Assembly (NCBI GenBank): GCA_037013495.1
Contig: CM072805.1
Location: 16,154,601 to 16,218,600 of the forward strand
Direction: 5' to 3'
Origin: Hippophae tibetana
Taxonomy: Eukaryota; Streptophyta; Magnoliopsida; Rosales; Elaeagnaceae
DNA: 64,000 nucleotides
Below, piece by piece: positions 24,720 to 37,600 of the stretch. Within the stretch, counting starts at the first letter, position 1. Each line of letters begins with the position of its first letter. The notes beneath the pieces are model-generated. The model was not told where the DNA came from. It saw only the letters and a list, made by a program, of their open reading frames with translations, and did no database searches. A program made the translations under genes and the position numbers.

Positions 24720-24969
24720 TTTAGAAAACCTTATAAGATAAACATCAACACCTCTCTCTCCAAAATTTAGTATATGGTCTCGGAGGGAACTGAATAAGAA
24801 TAAGAGATCATGGCCATTTAGGATTGATTTATATAAACTTTTCTCTTTTTTTTTTTCTTTTTTTTTTAAAACTATTTTCTTTACTATATTTAGATTGAAG
24901 CGATTCATTCATTCACGGTGAAGGTGAAGAATACCTATTCCAGAGAGAGAGAAAACGTATTAAAATTAT

Positions 24970-25396
24970 TATAATAAGTATTGAAAAATTAGGTAAGAAT
25001 AATATTATCAATATATTAAAATATATTGTTTGGGTTGAGTCACCTCCGAAATACTATACTTTTAACATATTTATATTGCTCGGAAAACTTCAAAAAACAA
25101 TTTTGGATATTTTTCTTTGGTTTGTTACCAAGAGTAGTTTCCGAGTTGTTAAGTTCTATCTTAAAACTGAGATCTATTGTCCTCTAATTTATAGTTGAAA
25201 AAATATGTGTAACGGTAATATAATTATAAAAATAACGATTATAAAAGAATAGACATATAATTATGAAAATAACGGTCATGAAATAACAGACACATATTAT
25301 GAAAATAACGGACACATAATTATGAAAATAACGGTAACATAATTTAACATTTTTTCTCATCACTTTTTTTTATTTAAATTCATACTATTTTCAACA
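24970..25396 (-). repeat. 5' LTR of composite copia
   Basis: Partner of 18948-19527, sharing the ATAATTATGAAAATAACGG array and the TTCAAAAAACAATTTTG segment. The outer end at 25396 is fixed by the target duplication. The inner end is approximate because no primer-binding site follows it. Confidence 0.82.
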
Positions 25397-25401
25397 CAAA
25401 T

Positions 25402-25619
25402 TCTTTGCCATTTTGTTTTTAAAATAAAATCAAAAATCTATGGAAGAAAGTTCATTTGTGATTTTGATTTCTAAGTTTTGAAATACTTGATTATCATAAG
25501 CAATTGATTTTTTATTATAAAATTCAAAAATCACTAAAATAATACATAAATTATAATTGACAAATTGGAATCAAAATCATTATCACAAACACTCTAAAAG
25601 TTGCAAACTAAATTCACAA
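25402..25619 (-). other. Choline kinase 3' flank / 3'UTR
   Basis: About 220 bp between the choline kinase stop codon and the copia target duplication, AT-rich. No classical AATAAA was pinned down, so the transcript may end here or read into the copia LTR. Confidence 0.45.
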
Positions 25620-28600
25620 TCATGTGAGAATGGATGTAGAATCCAAAAATGCTGGTTTTGTCAACCAGTACTGCTTAAATCTCTGTCTTGCATACTCCTT
25701 GTAATCAAAATCAATCTTGTTGACATGAGCCTACAAGCCAATTGTCAATTAATCCATTTAATTTTGTCTCATATTATAACACTACATAGCAAAAGAAAAT
25801 AATAATAATATAACCACTCTTTCTGGCAAATACTTACTGAAATTACCCCCCACAATCCCCAAAATATGTGATTTGCTAGAGTGTATTTCTCTGCATCCAT
25901 AACTAGCTGATCAACTTCTTTGTCATTGGGTTGGTCACCTGCATTTAAAAGATGGATAAGTTTTTTATTTTATTTTATTTTATAATATATCAAGATCATT
26001 GTGATGATCTCATAAAGTAAAGGGTGTGAGAAGGAAAATTTGCCTGCAGAAGTCAAATATGCTTGAGCAAATCTCCAGCGCTCCTCCAGATCTAATGCCA
26101 TTGCAGATATAGAAAACAAAACAATTAGTCTTCAATAGGTAAATTAATTAATCATATTTTGGAATTTAATTAGATAAATTTTGTGAAAGGAATGAAAGAT
26201 AGAGTTTATTTAAGCTGTTTACCTGGGTACTTGCTATAATCCAAAATATGAGGTGTCTCTGAATGGTAATTGGCTACCATCTCACAGAAATGATTTGCAA
26301 TATCATAAGCAACAGGATTGTAGCTGGCATATTCATAATCCTGCAAAAATTAATAAATCAAAGAGCGGAGATTATAACTAATTCCTTGCCATATAGGAGT
26401 TACAAGATGTTATGGCAAATAATTAAGACAATATTTGATAATGATTTTGATTTTTAATTTCTGATTTTTTAAAGTTATTTTTCGTAATAAAATATGTTTG
26501 ATAATAATTTTTAATTTTAATTTTTACTTTTTTAAAGAATTAGATACAAAATTTGGTGTTCTTTAAAAGGAAGAATTTTGTATTCAGATTTTTGATTTTT
26601 AATTTTTACTATTTTTACTACACTTTTTTTTCCCTTAATAGAGTGAGTTTCTTTAGGATACATATGAAAAAAAAAAGAATTAAAAAAGTAAAATACAAAT
26701 GAATAACCAAAAAAATCTTAATTCTATAGGTTCTATTAATAATAATAATAATAAAATGCTACGAAATAATTTACAAGTAATTTTGGATTTTTTTTCAAAT
26801 TATAATGCCTAATAAAAAGCACCTTTTGTTTTAGTTGTATAATTAGAATCCCATATAAAAAATTTATGAATCACTCTAAGAACTTTTAGGTTATAAATAG
26901 AGAAGCCTTTAGATTTTATCATGCATCCAAGCAAGAAATACATTTGTATATTTGAGAAGTTTCTCTCTTGTTTCTTTCTTTATATTTCAAATTGTTTAGG
27001 AACATTTTCTCTCTCTCTTTCTCTCTTACATTTGAAATTTGAGTCATTTTATCTGTGAGATAAAATGATATCTTTAGGTTAATCATACTCTATAATTGTT
27101 ACTGTGTTTGATTAGAGATGGAGATAATATTAGTTTAATCCTATTATAGAGTTATTAGAGTGATTGTCTAGTTGATGAATATTGTTAGGCTTATCCTACT
27201 AATCTAGATGTGCTTAAGTGCCGGTCTAGTTAACTAGTTGTCTTATGTTTGTTATATTACAAATACAAGACCTCTTGTTAGAGTATGTGCTTCCATCCTA
27301 CATTAGGTGGTATCAAAGCAACATTTAGCTTAGAGAATGGAGGAGTATATAATCAAGTGATGTGAGAACAATTTCAACAATTTCGTGAAGAGATGCAACA
27401 AAAACGGAAGAGCTTACTATGACCATTGCTCAACTAGAGTTGAGAAGGGGTCAAGCTGATAATGCAAATAAACCTCAAGCCCAAGCCTAAAAATTTGATG
27501 GTGCACATGAAGATATGATTGTCTTATTACCATCTAGAAGATAAGATCAAGCTAATATCATCCAAAATCAAGGTGAAGGATTACCTCCAGGAAGACTTAT
27601 TGATCCAATATGCTTAAAAAGACATGCTACACTCATTGACATTTGCAATAATAAAGATCTAAAGAATTTTTGGAGGTCAGGCCAGGGGTGGATGTTTATA
27701 AAGAAACCAAGAACCACAAGATTATCCTCTTAAAGTTGACCTTTTAATTTTATATGACAACATGAATATGCATGAAGGACTTTTTTGATTGGATCTCAGA
27801 GGTGGAATAGTTCTTTGATGTTATGGGCATTCTGAAAGAAAATTAAGTCAAGTTGGTACCATATAGACTTAAGAAAGAAGCTTTAACAAGGTAGGACCAG
27901 CTCTAAAAGAATAGATTGGGGTAAAGGAAAGCTCTAATTAGAACATGGCCTCAAATAAAATGATACCTAATGGGCGTCTTTCTTCCCCTTGATTATAAGA
28001 AATATTATTTCAATGATATCAAAATTGTAAACAAGAAAACCATTTGATACAAGAGTTTACCATAGAATTCCGCCACCATTCCACTTAAAATAACTTCACA
28101 GAATCTGAAGCGATATAACAAGTTACATGATATATTAGTAGACCTTACCTACCAATACAAGATCGAGCATCCTTGCATCTAGAATGGACTATTACTAATG
28201 CCTACAATGTGGTCCTCAAAGTGGAGATGCAGTTAGCTAAGGCAAGTTCAAGTATAAGATCACAAACTCTGCTAAGGCTATTAGTTGAAATAGTTATGCT
28301 ACATACAACAAAGGAAAGCACTTGAGAATGGAAAAGCAATAACAAAGTAAACTCCAACAGAGGAAAAAAATACCTACAATCCCCAACAAAATCCTCATGG
28401 CTACCCAATACCAAAAAAATGTTATAGATGTACAAGTTGGTCACCATTCTAATCAATGTTATAAATCTAGTGCAACAAGAATATGAAGATCATTAAGAAG
28501 AAACAAAATATGATGATTATGAAGGTGACGAGTTTATTGAAGAAGGTGAAGGGGGACATGAAAATAACACATAAATGTACAATTTATTTCATACTTATTG

Positions 28601-31600
28601 CTTAATTAATAATAAGCTATGTGATGTGATTCTCAATAGTAGTAGTAGCAAAATATTTTTCTAAAACTCTTGTGAAGGCATTTAAGTAAAAACTTGAACC
28701 ACACTTTCACCATACTGAATTGGGTGTAATAAAAAAAATGAGAAATAAAAGTAAATCACATATGTCAAATCTCGTTTTCTATTGAAAAATCATACAAGAA
28801 TAAATTTTATGCAATGTTATTGATATGGATGCATGCACATATTGTTGGGTTGGCCATGAAAATACGACATGAATGCAACCTACAAAGGTAGTGATAATAG
28901 TTATCTACTCTATTGGAGAGAAAAGAAGATTTTCTTAGATCCTTTACATGCAAAAGAAGACCCAAAACTTCTAAAGTGTAAGGAAAACCATTCCTTGCAA
29001 TTCTTCAAGCATCATTCTTTGAATAAGTGAAATAGTGTAAATAGATATTTACCTTGGTAGTTGAAGGAGAAGATGTGGAAAATTCAACCATTCTTGCCTA
29101 TGTACGAACAATCCTTGATGAATTTAAATAAATCATGCTAGAAGAACTTCCAATGGGCTACTACCACTTCTGAATATCCAATGCAACATTGATCTTATTC
29201 TAGGAGCAAGCTTGCCAAATCTCCTTCATTGCCATCTAAGCCCAAAAGGGAACAAAATTATCTAAAAGAGGTTGAGGAGTGAATTCACGAAGGGATGCTT
29301 CAAGAAAGCATGAGTTCTTATATAGTACCAAGCTTACTAGTTCCAAAGAAGGATGGAGACTAGTGCATAAGTTTTGATAGTTGAACTATTAACAAGATAA
29401 CAATAAAATACCATGTCTTATTAACATGCTCGATATGCTTTATGAAGAAAGCACACTATCCAAGATTGATCTACATAGCATATATCATCAAATTTGAATC
29501 AGATCTGAAGATGAGTGGAAGACTACATTACAAACAAAAGAAGAATTGTATGTTTGGATAGTAATTCCTTTTGGATTATCAAATGCACCTAGCATATTCA
29601 TGCAACTCATGAACCACATCTAGAAGCCTTATATTGGTAATTTATATTTATTTACTTTGATGACATCTTAATTTATAGACGTACCTAAGAAAAACATTTA
29701 GAGCATTTAATAAAATCACTCACAATTTTGAATGAAAATAAATGGTGCCTTAATTTGAAGAAATGCCACTTCTTGACCAACAAACTAATGTTCTTGGGTT
29801 TTATCATCACTATCAATAGATCAAAGTTGTTGATGAAAAAGTACGGGCTATTCAAGACTAACCAACTCTCACGACCATAACTAAAGTTTGAAGATTCCAT
29901 AGATTAGCAACCTTATATCAAAGGTTTATTAAAACTTTAGCACTATCTCCACCCCAATCACTAAATGTTTGAAGAAATAAAAGTTCAACTGGAGAAAAGA
30001 AGCTGAAAAAAGTTTGTAGTTACTAAAGGAGAAGCTGACTTCTACACCATTGTTAGCCTTTCTAGACTTTGATAAGATCTTTCAAGTGGAGTATGATGCC
30101 TTCTTAGTAGGAATTGGAGTTATTCTATCTCAAAAAGGGAAACTAGTGGCTTTCTTTATTAAAAAGCTTAATAAAGTATGACAAAAGTGGATTACATTTG
30201 AACTTGAGTTCAATGCAGTATTTTTCACTTTGAAATACTATAAGTATTATCTCATCCAAAGAGCTTTCATCTTGTTCACTAATCATAAGGCACTGGACTT
30301 TATCAACTATCAAACCAAGTCCAACTGGATACATGTAGGTGGATTTCCTACTTGTAAAAATACATTTTTCTCTAAAATACAAGTCTGGTTAACAAAATAA
30401 AGTGGCAGTTGCATTGAGTTATAAGGTAACTATATTGGAAATTTTTTGTTTAAGTGTCTTAAAGACACCTATGCTAAAGATGAAGATTTCAAGGACCTTT
30501 GGGAAAAGTGTCAACTAAAACCAAATGTAAGAGACATGCACATACATAAGGGGATACTTATTTCAAGGTACTCAATTATGTATCCTTAGGACTTCACCAA
30601 AGGAGAAATTCATTCGAGATTACATGCTGGAGGACTAAGTGGATATCTCAAATGAGACAAGACCAACTCAAAGAGAAAAGGTAGTTATGGCCTCAAGTGA
30701 AAAGAAATGTTAGGAAATTTTTCCAAAGGAATTTTGTGTGCCAAATATCTAAATGAAAAACTCAAAATATAGGGTGATATACACCTTTACCCATCCCTGA
30801 AACCATTTGGGAATACTTATCCATAGATTGTGTTAGGAATTCCAAAACTTAACATGGTATAGATTCAGTTTTTATTGTTGTTATTGATAGATTCTCTAAA
30901 ATGGGACAGTTTTCCCTTATCGCAAAATTGTAGATGTATCAAATGTTGCTAAACTCTTTTCCAAAGAGACCATTCATATACATTGAGTTCCACAAACAAT
31001 TACTTTAGATCGAGAAACAAAGTATCTATCTCATTTTTGGAAGAAATTATGGGCATAATTTGATACATCACTCAACTTCAATAGTACTACACATCTTCAA
31101 ATTGATGGTCAAAATAAAATAATGAATTGTACAATTGGCAACATGATTTGTTTTGTTTGTAATGATAATAAAAAATAGTAGGACCTTAAGCTTGCACAAG
31201 TTAAGTTTTCCTTCAATAGCACTATGTACAGTTCAATAAGAAAAACTCCATTTGAGGTTATGTATGTGAAAGCTACCAAAAATACCTATTTATTTGAGGT
31301 TGTGTAAGGATGTAAAATAAATGATTGAAAAGATTTGATAACTGTATTTTATATAGTTATTTTCATCTATTTTATTAATTATAATTGCTATGTTCTTCAT
31401 ATTTTTGGTTAATTTTAGTAAAATAATTAAATATTTACCTTTTATGTTTTAAGAAATACATTTTTAATAAAATTAAATAATTTGAATTAAAACCGTACTT
31501 AATTGCTAATTTATGTCCACAAATATAATTTCAAATAATTGAGTTCTTAATTACGATTTATAAAAATCAAAAATATAATTTAAATTAAAATCAGGCTTAA

Positions 31601-34600
31601 TTTTAATTATTAAAAGTTTAAAAAATTTAATTTAAATTAGAAAATGGCTTAACTGTAATTAAAGAAAGTGTAGAAATTAATTTGAATTAAATTTGTGAGT
31701 CAAAATGCAATTAATAAAAAGTTGAATTTCTGCGCTGGAGAAGAGCCACTCGTGACATTCACAACGCCCAACACACACCGCTCGATCATCCCATCAACAG
31801 TCAAGATTGGGCGTGTGAAATACAGACGCAACAAAAACGAGTGGGCTGGAATTCCTGAAGCGTGCAGCTCGACACACGTGGGGCCCACCAGCCGCGCAGA
31901 CTGGCGTGCAGGGTGGGACCCACATGTCGGCTGCGCAGAATTTCCCTGAGGCGCATCGCTCACCGTTGGATCAGTTGAACGGTCCAGATTGAAGCACATG
32001 GAACCAAGCTGTCGCGCACCGAGTCGCTCGTCTACAAATCCCGTGCGATGCGGTTCATCCAAGCAGCGTGCACCCTCACGTTTCAACGAAAAATAAGCAG
32101 CCACGTGTCTCCTAAATATTCCAGCCAATAACATGACGACATGTGGCATGTATTTGGTAAAATAAAAACGCAGAAATGGCGCCCACTTCCAACCGTTAAA
32201 CACGTTCCAGTGCGAGGAAATCTCATACGTTATGGTCCATCCGTTCTTCATATGCCCAGCCTTCCCATCCAATGAAAAGTTTCCACGTGTCTCTGTATTT
32301 CTCGCAGCCAATCACATGGCGACACGTGGCATGCATAAAAAGAAAAAAAATCAAAAACGCGCAGAATGGTTTTCACGCGTGTTGTTATTTTAATTCCCCC
32401 ATTCATTTTTGTCCCCCACTGATAAAAAAAAGAATAATTGGAAAGTGGGGATATATTTTGTACGCAAAAATCATTTTGAGAGTTTTTTTAGTTTCAGTTT
32501 TCTTTCATTTTTTCAGCTCACAGTTCTTATTTTTTTTTCTTTCTCTCTTGACCATTTTTCATTTTTCCTCTCTACGTGTTTGGTTTAACACGCAGATCAT
32601 TTTATTTTTGACATTTTGTGTTGTATTATCTTAGAGAAATTATAGAGAAAGAAGACAACGAAGAAGAAGGAAAGGGAAAAAATTATTTTTTATTGAGGAA
32701 TCGTGAAAAAGTTTCTCCTAACCTATTTTCTTTTAATTTTTGTTTGTCTGCAATGTTTTATTTTTATGGGGTTGTAATTTTAATTTCTGCTATGAACTAA
32801 TTTATTTGTTTTAGGATTGCAGTGTAGCGTAAATTATGAAACTTGAATTAATTATTTTTGAATGATTTATGAAACTGTTTTAAGTTGTTTATTTTATATG
32901 TGTTTAATGCTTTTAATTATCGGAAGATTAGTTAACTGATATGTGACACTTAAATAAACTTGAAAAATGAATTTTTGTGTGTTGCTCGTGATAAAATAAC
33001 ATATATACATAAGGGATAGAAATATACTTTTATTGTATGTGTAACTGTTTGAGAACTCAGAACTTAATAAATCTGGTTGAATTTAATTCTTATAGGAATA
33101 TAGTGAATCATTTTAACTAGATGTGTCTGTATGGAGCTTGAAAAAGATATATGGATAAAGTAGGAGTTCTTGGTTAACAACTTAAAACATGAGAACATAA
33201 ATCAAGAGAGAATAAAATATTCAAGTGAATTAATTTGGGTAAACTGCAATCCTAGAATTTTCATAAAAACTGTTAAAAAGGAAAAATTATTAGTTAAGTC
33301 AAACTGCATCAAATTATTGATTGTTTGGATAAAATCAGGTTTAAATAATTTTAGTAATTAACAAAAGTTGGTAACAATTCTCTGTGGGAACGATAATTTA
33401 CTTATCATATTATTACTTGTGGCCGTGTATACTTGCACGATTTAATGTTCTTAAAATAAGACAACAAGATTCAAACTATTCATTCAAGTGAAGAAAAACC
33501 TTAAAGAGTCCAATTCCAAGTACAAAGTAGTAGTCGACAAGCATAGAAGAAAGAAAGTGCATCAAGAAGGAGCTATCGTGATGGTGGTTTTATGAAAAGA
33601 TTGATTTCATATTGGCATGTACAATACACTATAGGATAAGAAATAAAAGCTATATCGAATACTAAAATGGATTAATGATAAAGCTTACATAATGGCTTAC
33701 CCAAAGATATGACCATCTCATCAACATTCGATGTGTTAGACATTTATGACTATCATTTACCAGAACCAATCTATATAGAAGAAAACTTTGGAAAAGTTTA
33801 AAACAAGTGGAGGGGATTAATTCCAAATAAAGAGAACCTTTTTTTTTCATTTTTTTTAGTTTTATTATTAAAGTTCCACATAGAATTTTTATGAACCACT
33901 CTAGGGACTAGTGGAATATAAATCGACATGTACATTGCTTGTCTAAGGCCTTCAATCAAGAAATACATTTCTATAATTGAGAAGTTTTTTCTCTTGTTTC
34001 TTTCTTTAAATTCCTAATTGTATAGGCATATATTCTCTTTCTTATGTTTGGAAGTTGAATCATCTCATCTATGAAATAAAAGAATATTATAGGTTGGTCC
34101 TACTTTAGAATTACTAGAGTACTAATCGAATAAAGATAAAGATAATATAGTTATGGTAGTCCTAGTCTATAGTTGTTAAAATGTTTATCTATTTGAAAAA
34201 TATTATTAGGTTAGTCTAATTCTAGAGTTGATAGAGTGCTTGTCTTGTTAACTAGTTGCATTGTGTTCGTTACGTTAAAAATAAAATAACCTCATATCAG
34301 AGAGTGAGTTTGGCTAGTTAAAAGTTTTGTTCACCTATTTCTTATTTCTTAAATGCTTCCATATTTTGATGTACTTATGCTTCTATCATGCCTAAAATTA
34401 CTAGGTAGGAATTGTTATCAATATATTAGTGATTATTTTTATAAAAATTAAAATTAATTATGAAATCAGAAATCATAAACCATAAATCATAGTTATTATC
34501 AAACATAGTATAAATATATTTACTACTTGATTATTTGACTCTAAAGATAAAACATGTCATTGCTTTATGGCTCACTTTTAGTTTAGCATATTAATTGCTT

Positions 34601-37600
34601 AAAATTAAACAGTAGCAAAAATGTAAAATTATGAAAAACATGAGAATAAAAGTGGAGAGTGATATTGCCACAAATATAGTTTTAGGAAACTTACAATTAA
34701 AATGAGTGATCTTGTCTCTTCATCCATCATTATGTTACCATATTGCAGGTCATTATGACAAAACCCAATCTCTTGATGATCATGAAATAACTCATTCTTT
34801 AACATATTGACTTCATTTTCCAATATGTCCAAGTAAAATTCTTCAGATTCTTTTATAGAACAATAGTTTTTAGCCTTACTAATCCAACTCCTGAAAACCA
34901 ACATAAAGTCATTAAAAGCCTCTAAATCTAGAGTGTTATGTAAACATTATAACAAAAAATCACCTCAATCTGTTCCAAAGAATCACAGATTTTGAGCCAG
35001 GGATGTCAATATTGTGGAATTGTCTCAACTTTGTTGCCACGAGCGATGAGATTTCTGGAATACGAAGATCCACAGCTGAAAGTGTCTGAAAAGGTTACAA
35101 CAATTCCTTATTAGACAACATTATATGTATCAATTCCAATATATTAATATTCATTTGATATTTCCAATTTGCCTTTACATTTTTTGTTTGTTTTGGTATG
35201 TAGATATTGATACCAAACAAGAATACAAGAATTTATCTCTAGAAAAAGACGACATGAGGAGCAACATAATATTAGAAATTGTAAGTCATAAACTCTCCTA
35301 TTATTTTGTAGGTGTTTGGAACACAAATGAGTAAATAAATTCAAAATTTGGAAAAATGGGCATCGCTTGAGCGAGAAAGGGTCACGATCAAGTGAAATTC
35401 CATTTCGATCCTAAGAAACCCTCTTTGATTAGTTATACGCCAACTAATGCTCGATCAAGTGAGCCAAGGGTTCTGATCAATCGAGATCTCCATGAATTGT
35501 GTAATAAGGTTAGTTTTCAGCCACAATATTAAATGATAAGCATTGGAATATGCGGAATTGATTAAGGTCACAAGATTAGCTTAAATATACTATTTATATA
35601 TCATATTAGGTTAGTTAAAACACAATTACAGTGGAGAAAAACATATACAAGATGAAATGAGAAAATTACTCTACACATAATTCTAAAGAAGTTGACGACC
35701 AATATGGAGATTAAAGATGTGTGATCATTCATCACCATCATAAGATTCTTCTTCCTTTTTAGTAGAGTTTATACTTATTTTAGTTACTGTTATGAATAGC
35801 TAAATAATTATGTGATTAAGGGAAATTTTCAAGCCTTAGAAAATGACTCTAATTTGATTTATGTTATGAAGTAATTATTCTTCTGTTTATTTTATTGATG
35901 ATGTGTTTCATTCTATATTTGAATGTCATGATTGTGCTTGTAATTAATTAGGGTTTATAACTAGTTGATTGCATGGCTTAAGTTTAGGTTAATATATTGG
36001 GCCAAAAATACATATGTTCTTATTCAAATTGTAGCACCTAGTGATTGTTGTTAAAAGTTTAGTTTTATATAGCTTAGTTATTACCCCTTTAGATAATCAG
36101 ACTTCCATTAAATGGGATCTAATAGGCATCTTATAAAGTTGTTTAATAGCTAGATCTATTAGTAATTGAATTTTTTAATAGTTACATAGTAAGAAATGGT
36201 AAGAAGTTTGCTTCTAAAGTTAACTTTTCAATCAAACAAGGTTCTGGATTATGTTTCATAACTAGAGTTAGAAAGATAATTATCTCATAATTATATTCAA
36301 TGAAACCGAATATAGGGTGAGGATAGCCTCTTAATTACATGCTTGCATCTTATTGATTTGATTTTTGATTTTATTGTTTTCTTAGTTAATGATATTTATA
36401 TTTTTGAATCAAAACTAAACCTTCCCATTTATTTTAATTGTTATAAGCACTCTATAGGTAATGACCATTGCTTTCATTTTGCTACAATTGACAGCATTTT
36501 TAATAAGGAATTAATATTTGATGTGTCATTCTCGACGTGTCAAAATTTTGACATTGTGTTGTAAAAGAGATCGAGGTACTGATTAAATTGATGTTCCCAA
36601 GTGATGATCAATATTCTCAAGATCCTATAAATACTCTCAAGATCTTACACAAGGGATACATTTGCAATATCAAATTGGATGCAAGGAAGAATTTAGGAAG
36701 CAATTTGTTTTTTTGTTAAGTTAATTTTGGGCCTTTTATGTTTAGCATTTTTTGTTTTAGTAAATTGTGGGCTTTTTTATGCCTTATTTATTATAAGTCT
36801 TTTTGTCTTTTATTTTTTAAGGATGGATTAGGCCCACAAGGGTTGAACTTATGCCTAGGGTTTATTTTTTGTTTGAATTGGCATTTTTTTTCATAAGGCT
36901 TATAAAAGAAAACTGAAGCTATGTAATTAGAAAAACACATATCATTAATGAAAAAGTATATTTTAAAAAGCTTTTGCTTTGCCTTCTTGGGTTCTTCATT
37001 GAATGCTTGAATTCAACTTATCAAAGAGATTAATCATCCTTTGTGGCATCTCAAGATTGGGGTTTTAAGGACTTTGTTTCCTTAGGGTTATAATCTGATC
37101 ATCTTCAATACATTCTTAGCAAATCAATCTTTTCTATTCCTTTGAGTTCGTAGGTTCCTAAGGTTGTTCGCCTAGATGGTTCGCATCATTTAGTATGAGA
37201 GTCTTGGTTGCTAAAAATAGCTTATCTATCCTCATCTATTTTTGTTTTGAATTCTTGATTTTGAAAAAAACATTCCTTGTGATAAGTCATTTTTTGCGTT
37301 CTTAAGTCTAAAAAAAATTTGTCTTTCAAGTCTTTTAGTTTTCTTTCAATTTCATTGTCGTTGTTTTTGTCTTTGGATTTCGTTTCATAGTTTTCTTTAT
37401 ATTTTTCTTGTTCTTTTATTTCTGTGTTCAATCCATCTTTATTCTTCAAAAGAAAAGAAAAAAAATAAGAGAAGAAGACTGCGTTATTCATAATTTAAAA
37501 CTAATATCCTTACGTTATTTTACTTAGTTAGGTTATTTTATGTAGTTAGCTATAGGTTGCTTTAGCAAGCAATAAATTTTCTTCCATTATTTTTATTATT

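Larger units (their letters stand above)
18948..25396 (-). mobile_element. Composite copia element with captured gene pieces
   Basis: Minus-strand copia bounded by the 5-bp target duplication CAAAT (18943-18947 and 25397-25401). From high to low coordinates: 5' LTR, a 1.2-kb stretch of host gene fragments where PBS and gag should be, integrase, RT, RNase H, polypurine tract (AAGTGGGAGA) and 3' LTR. A gypsy solo LTR (19874 to about 21385) interrupts the part between RNase H and the 3' LTR. The target duplication enclosing everything argues that the gene fragments came in with the element. Confidence 0.82.
31336..33466 (+). mobile_element. Solo LTR nested in intronic gypsy
   Basis: 2131-bp solo LTR, beginning TGATAACTG and ending GACAACA, with target duplication AGATT at 31331-31335 and 33467-33471. 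The gypsy integrase reading resumes directly after it. It has a GC-rich, G-box-bearing centre and a 'gtatacttgcacgattt' end as in other plant gypsy LTRs. A 203-codon minus-strand open frame across its GC-rich part (32311-31700) looks like a by-product of composition. Confidence 0.88.
27340..33806 (+). pseudogene. Gypsy gag-pol remnant
   Basis: Degenerate in all frames. Gag from 27340 to about 28480. RT around 29380-29660 with [13 protein letters not shown] and a YFDDI-type motif (TTTGATGACATC, 29657). RNase H around 30010-30330 with [20 protein letters not shown] and [15 protein letters not shown]. Integrase from about 30600 with [13 protein letters not shown]. The integrase tail continues after the nested solo LTR (33472-33800) with [18 protein letters not shown]. 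Many stops. Confidence 0.8.
26806..34310 (+). mobile_element. Ty3/gypsy element in choline kinase intron 3
   Basis: About 7.5 kb on the plus strand, antisense to the host gene. 5' LTR 26806 to about 27302, primer-binding site at 27308, decayed gag-pol, polypurine tract near 33807, 3' LTR about 33822-34310. A 2.13-kb solo LTR of another family sits in its integrase region. Without that, the element is about 5.4 kb, normal for a chromovirus-type gypsy. Outer target duplications were not identified. Confidence 0.8.

Noticed and set aside
31700..32311. 203-codon open frame on the minus strand
   Set aside because: It lies wholly in the GC-rich part of a solo LTR bounded by AGATT target duplications. 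No protein motif is visible, and long open frames are expected by chance in such patches.
32272..32634. 120-codon plus-strand frame rich in Phe and Leu
   Set aside because: T-rich LTR sequence within the solo LTR; no domain, no context.
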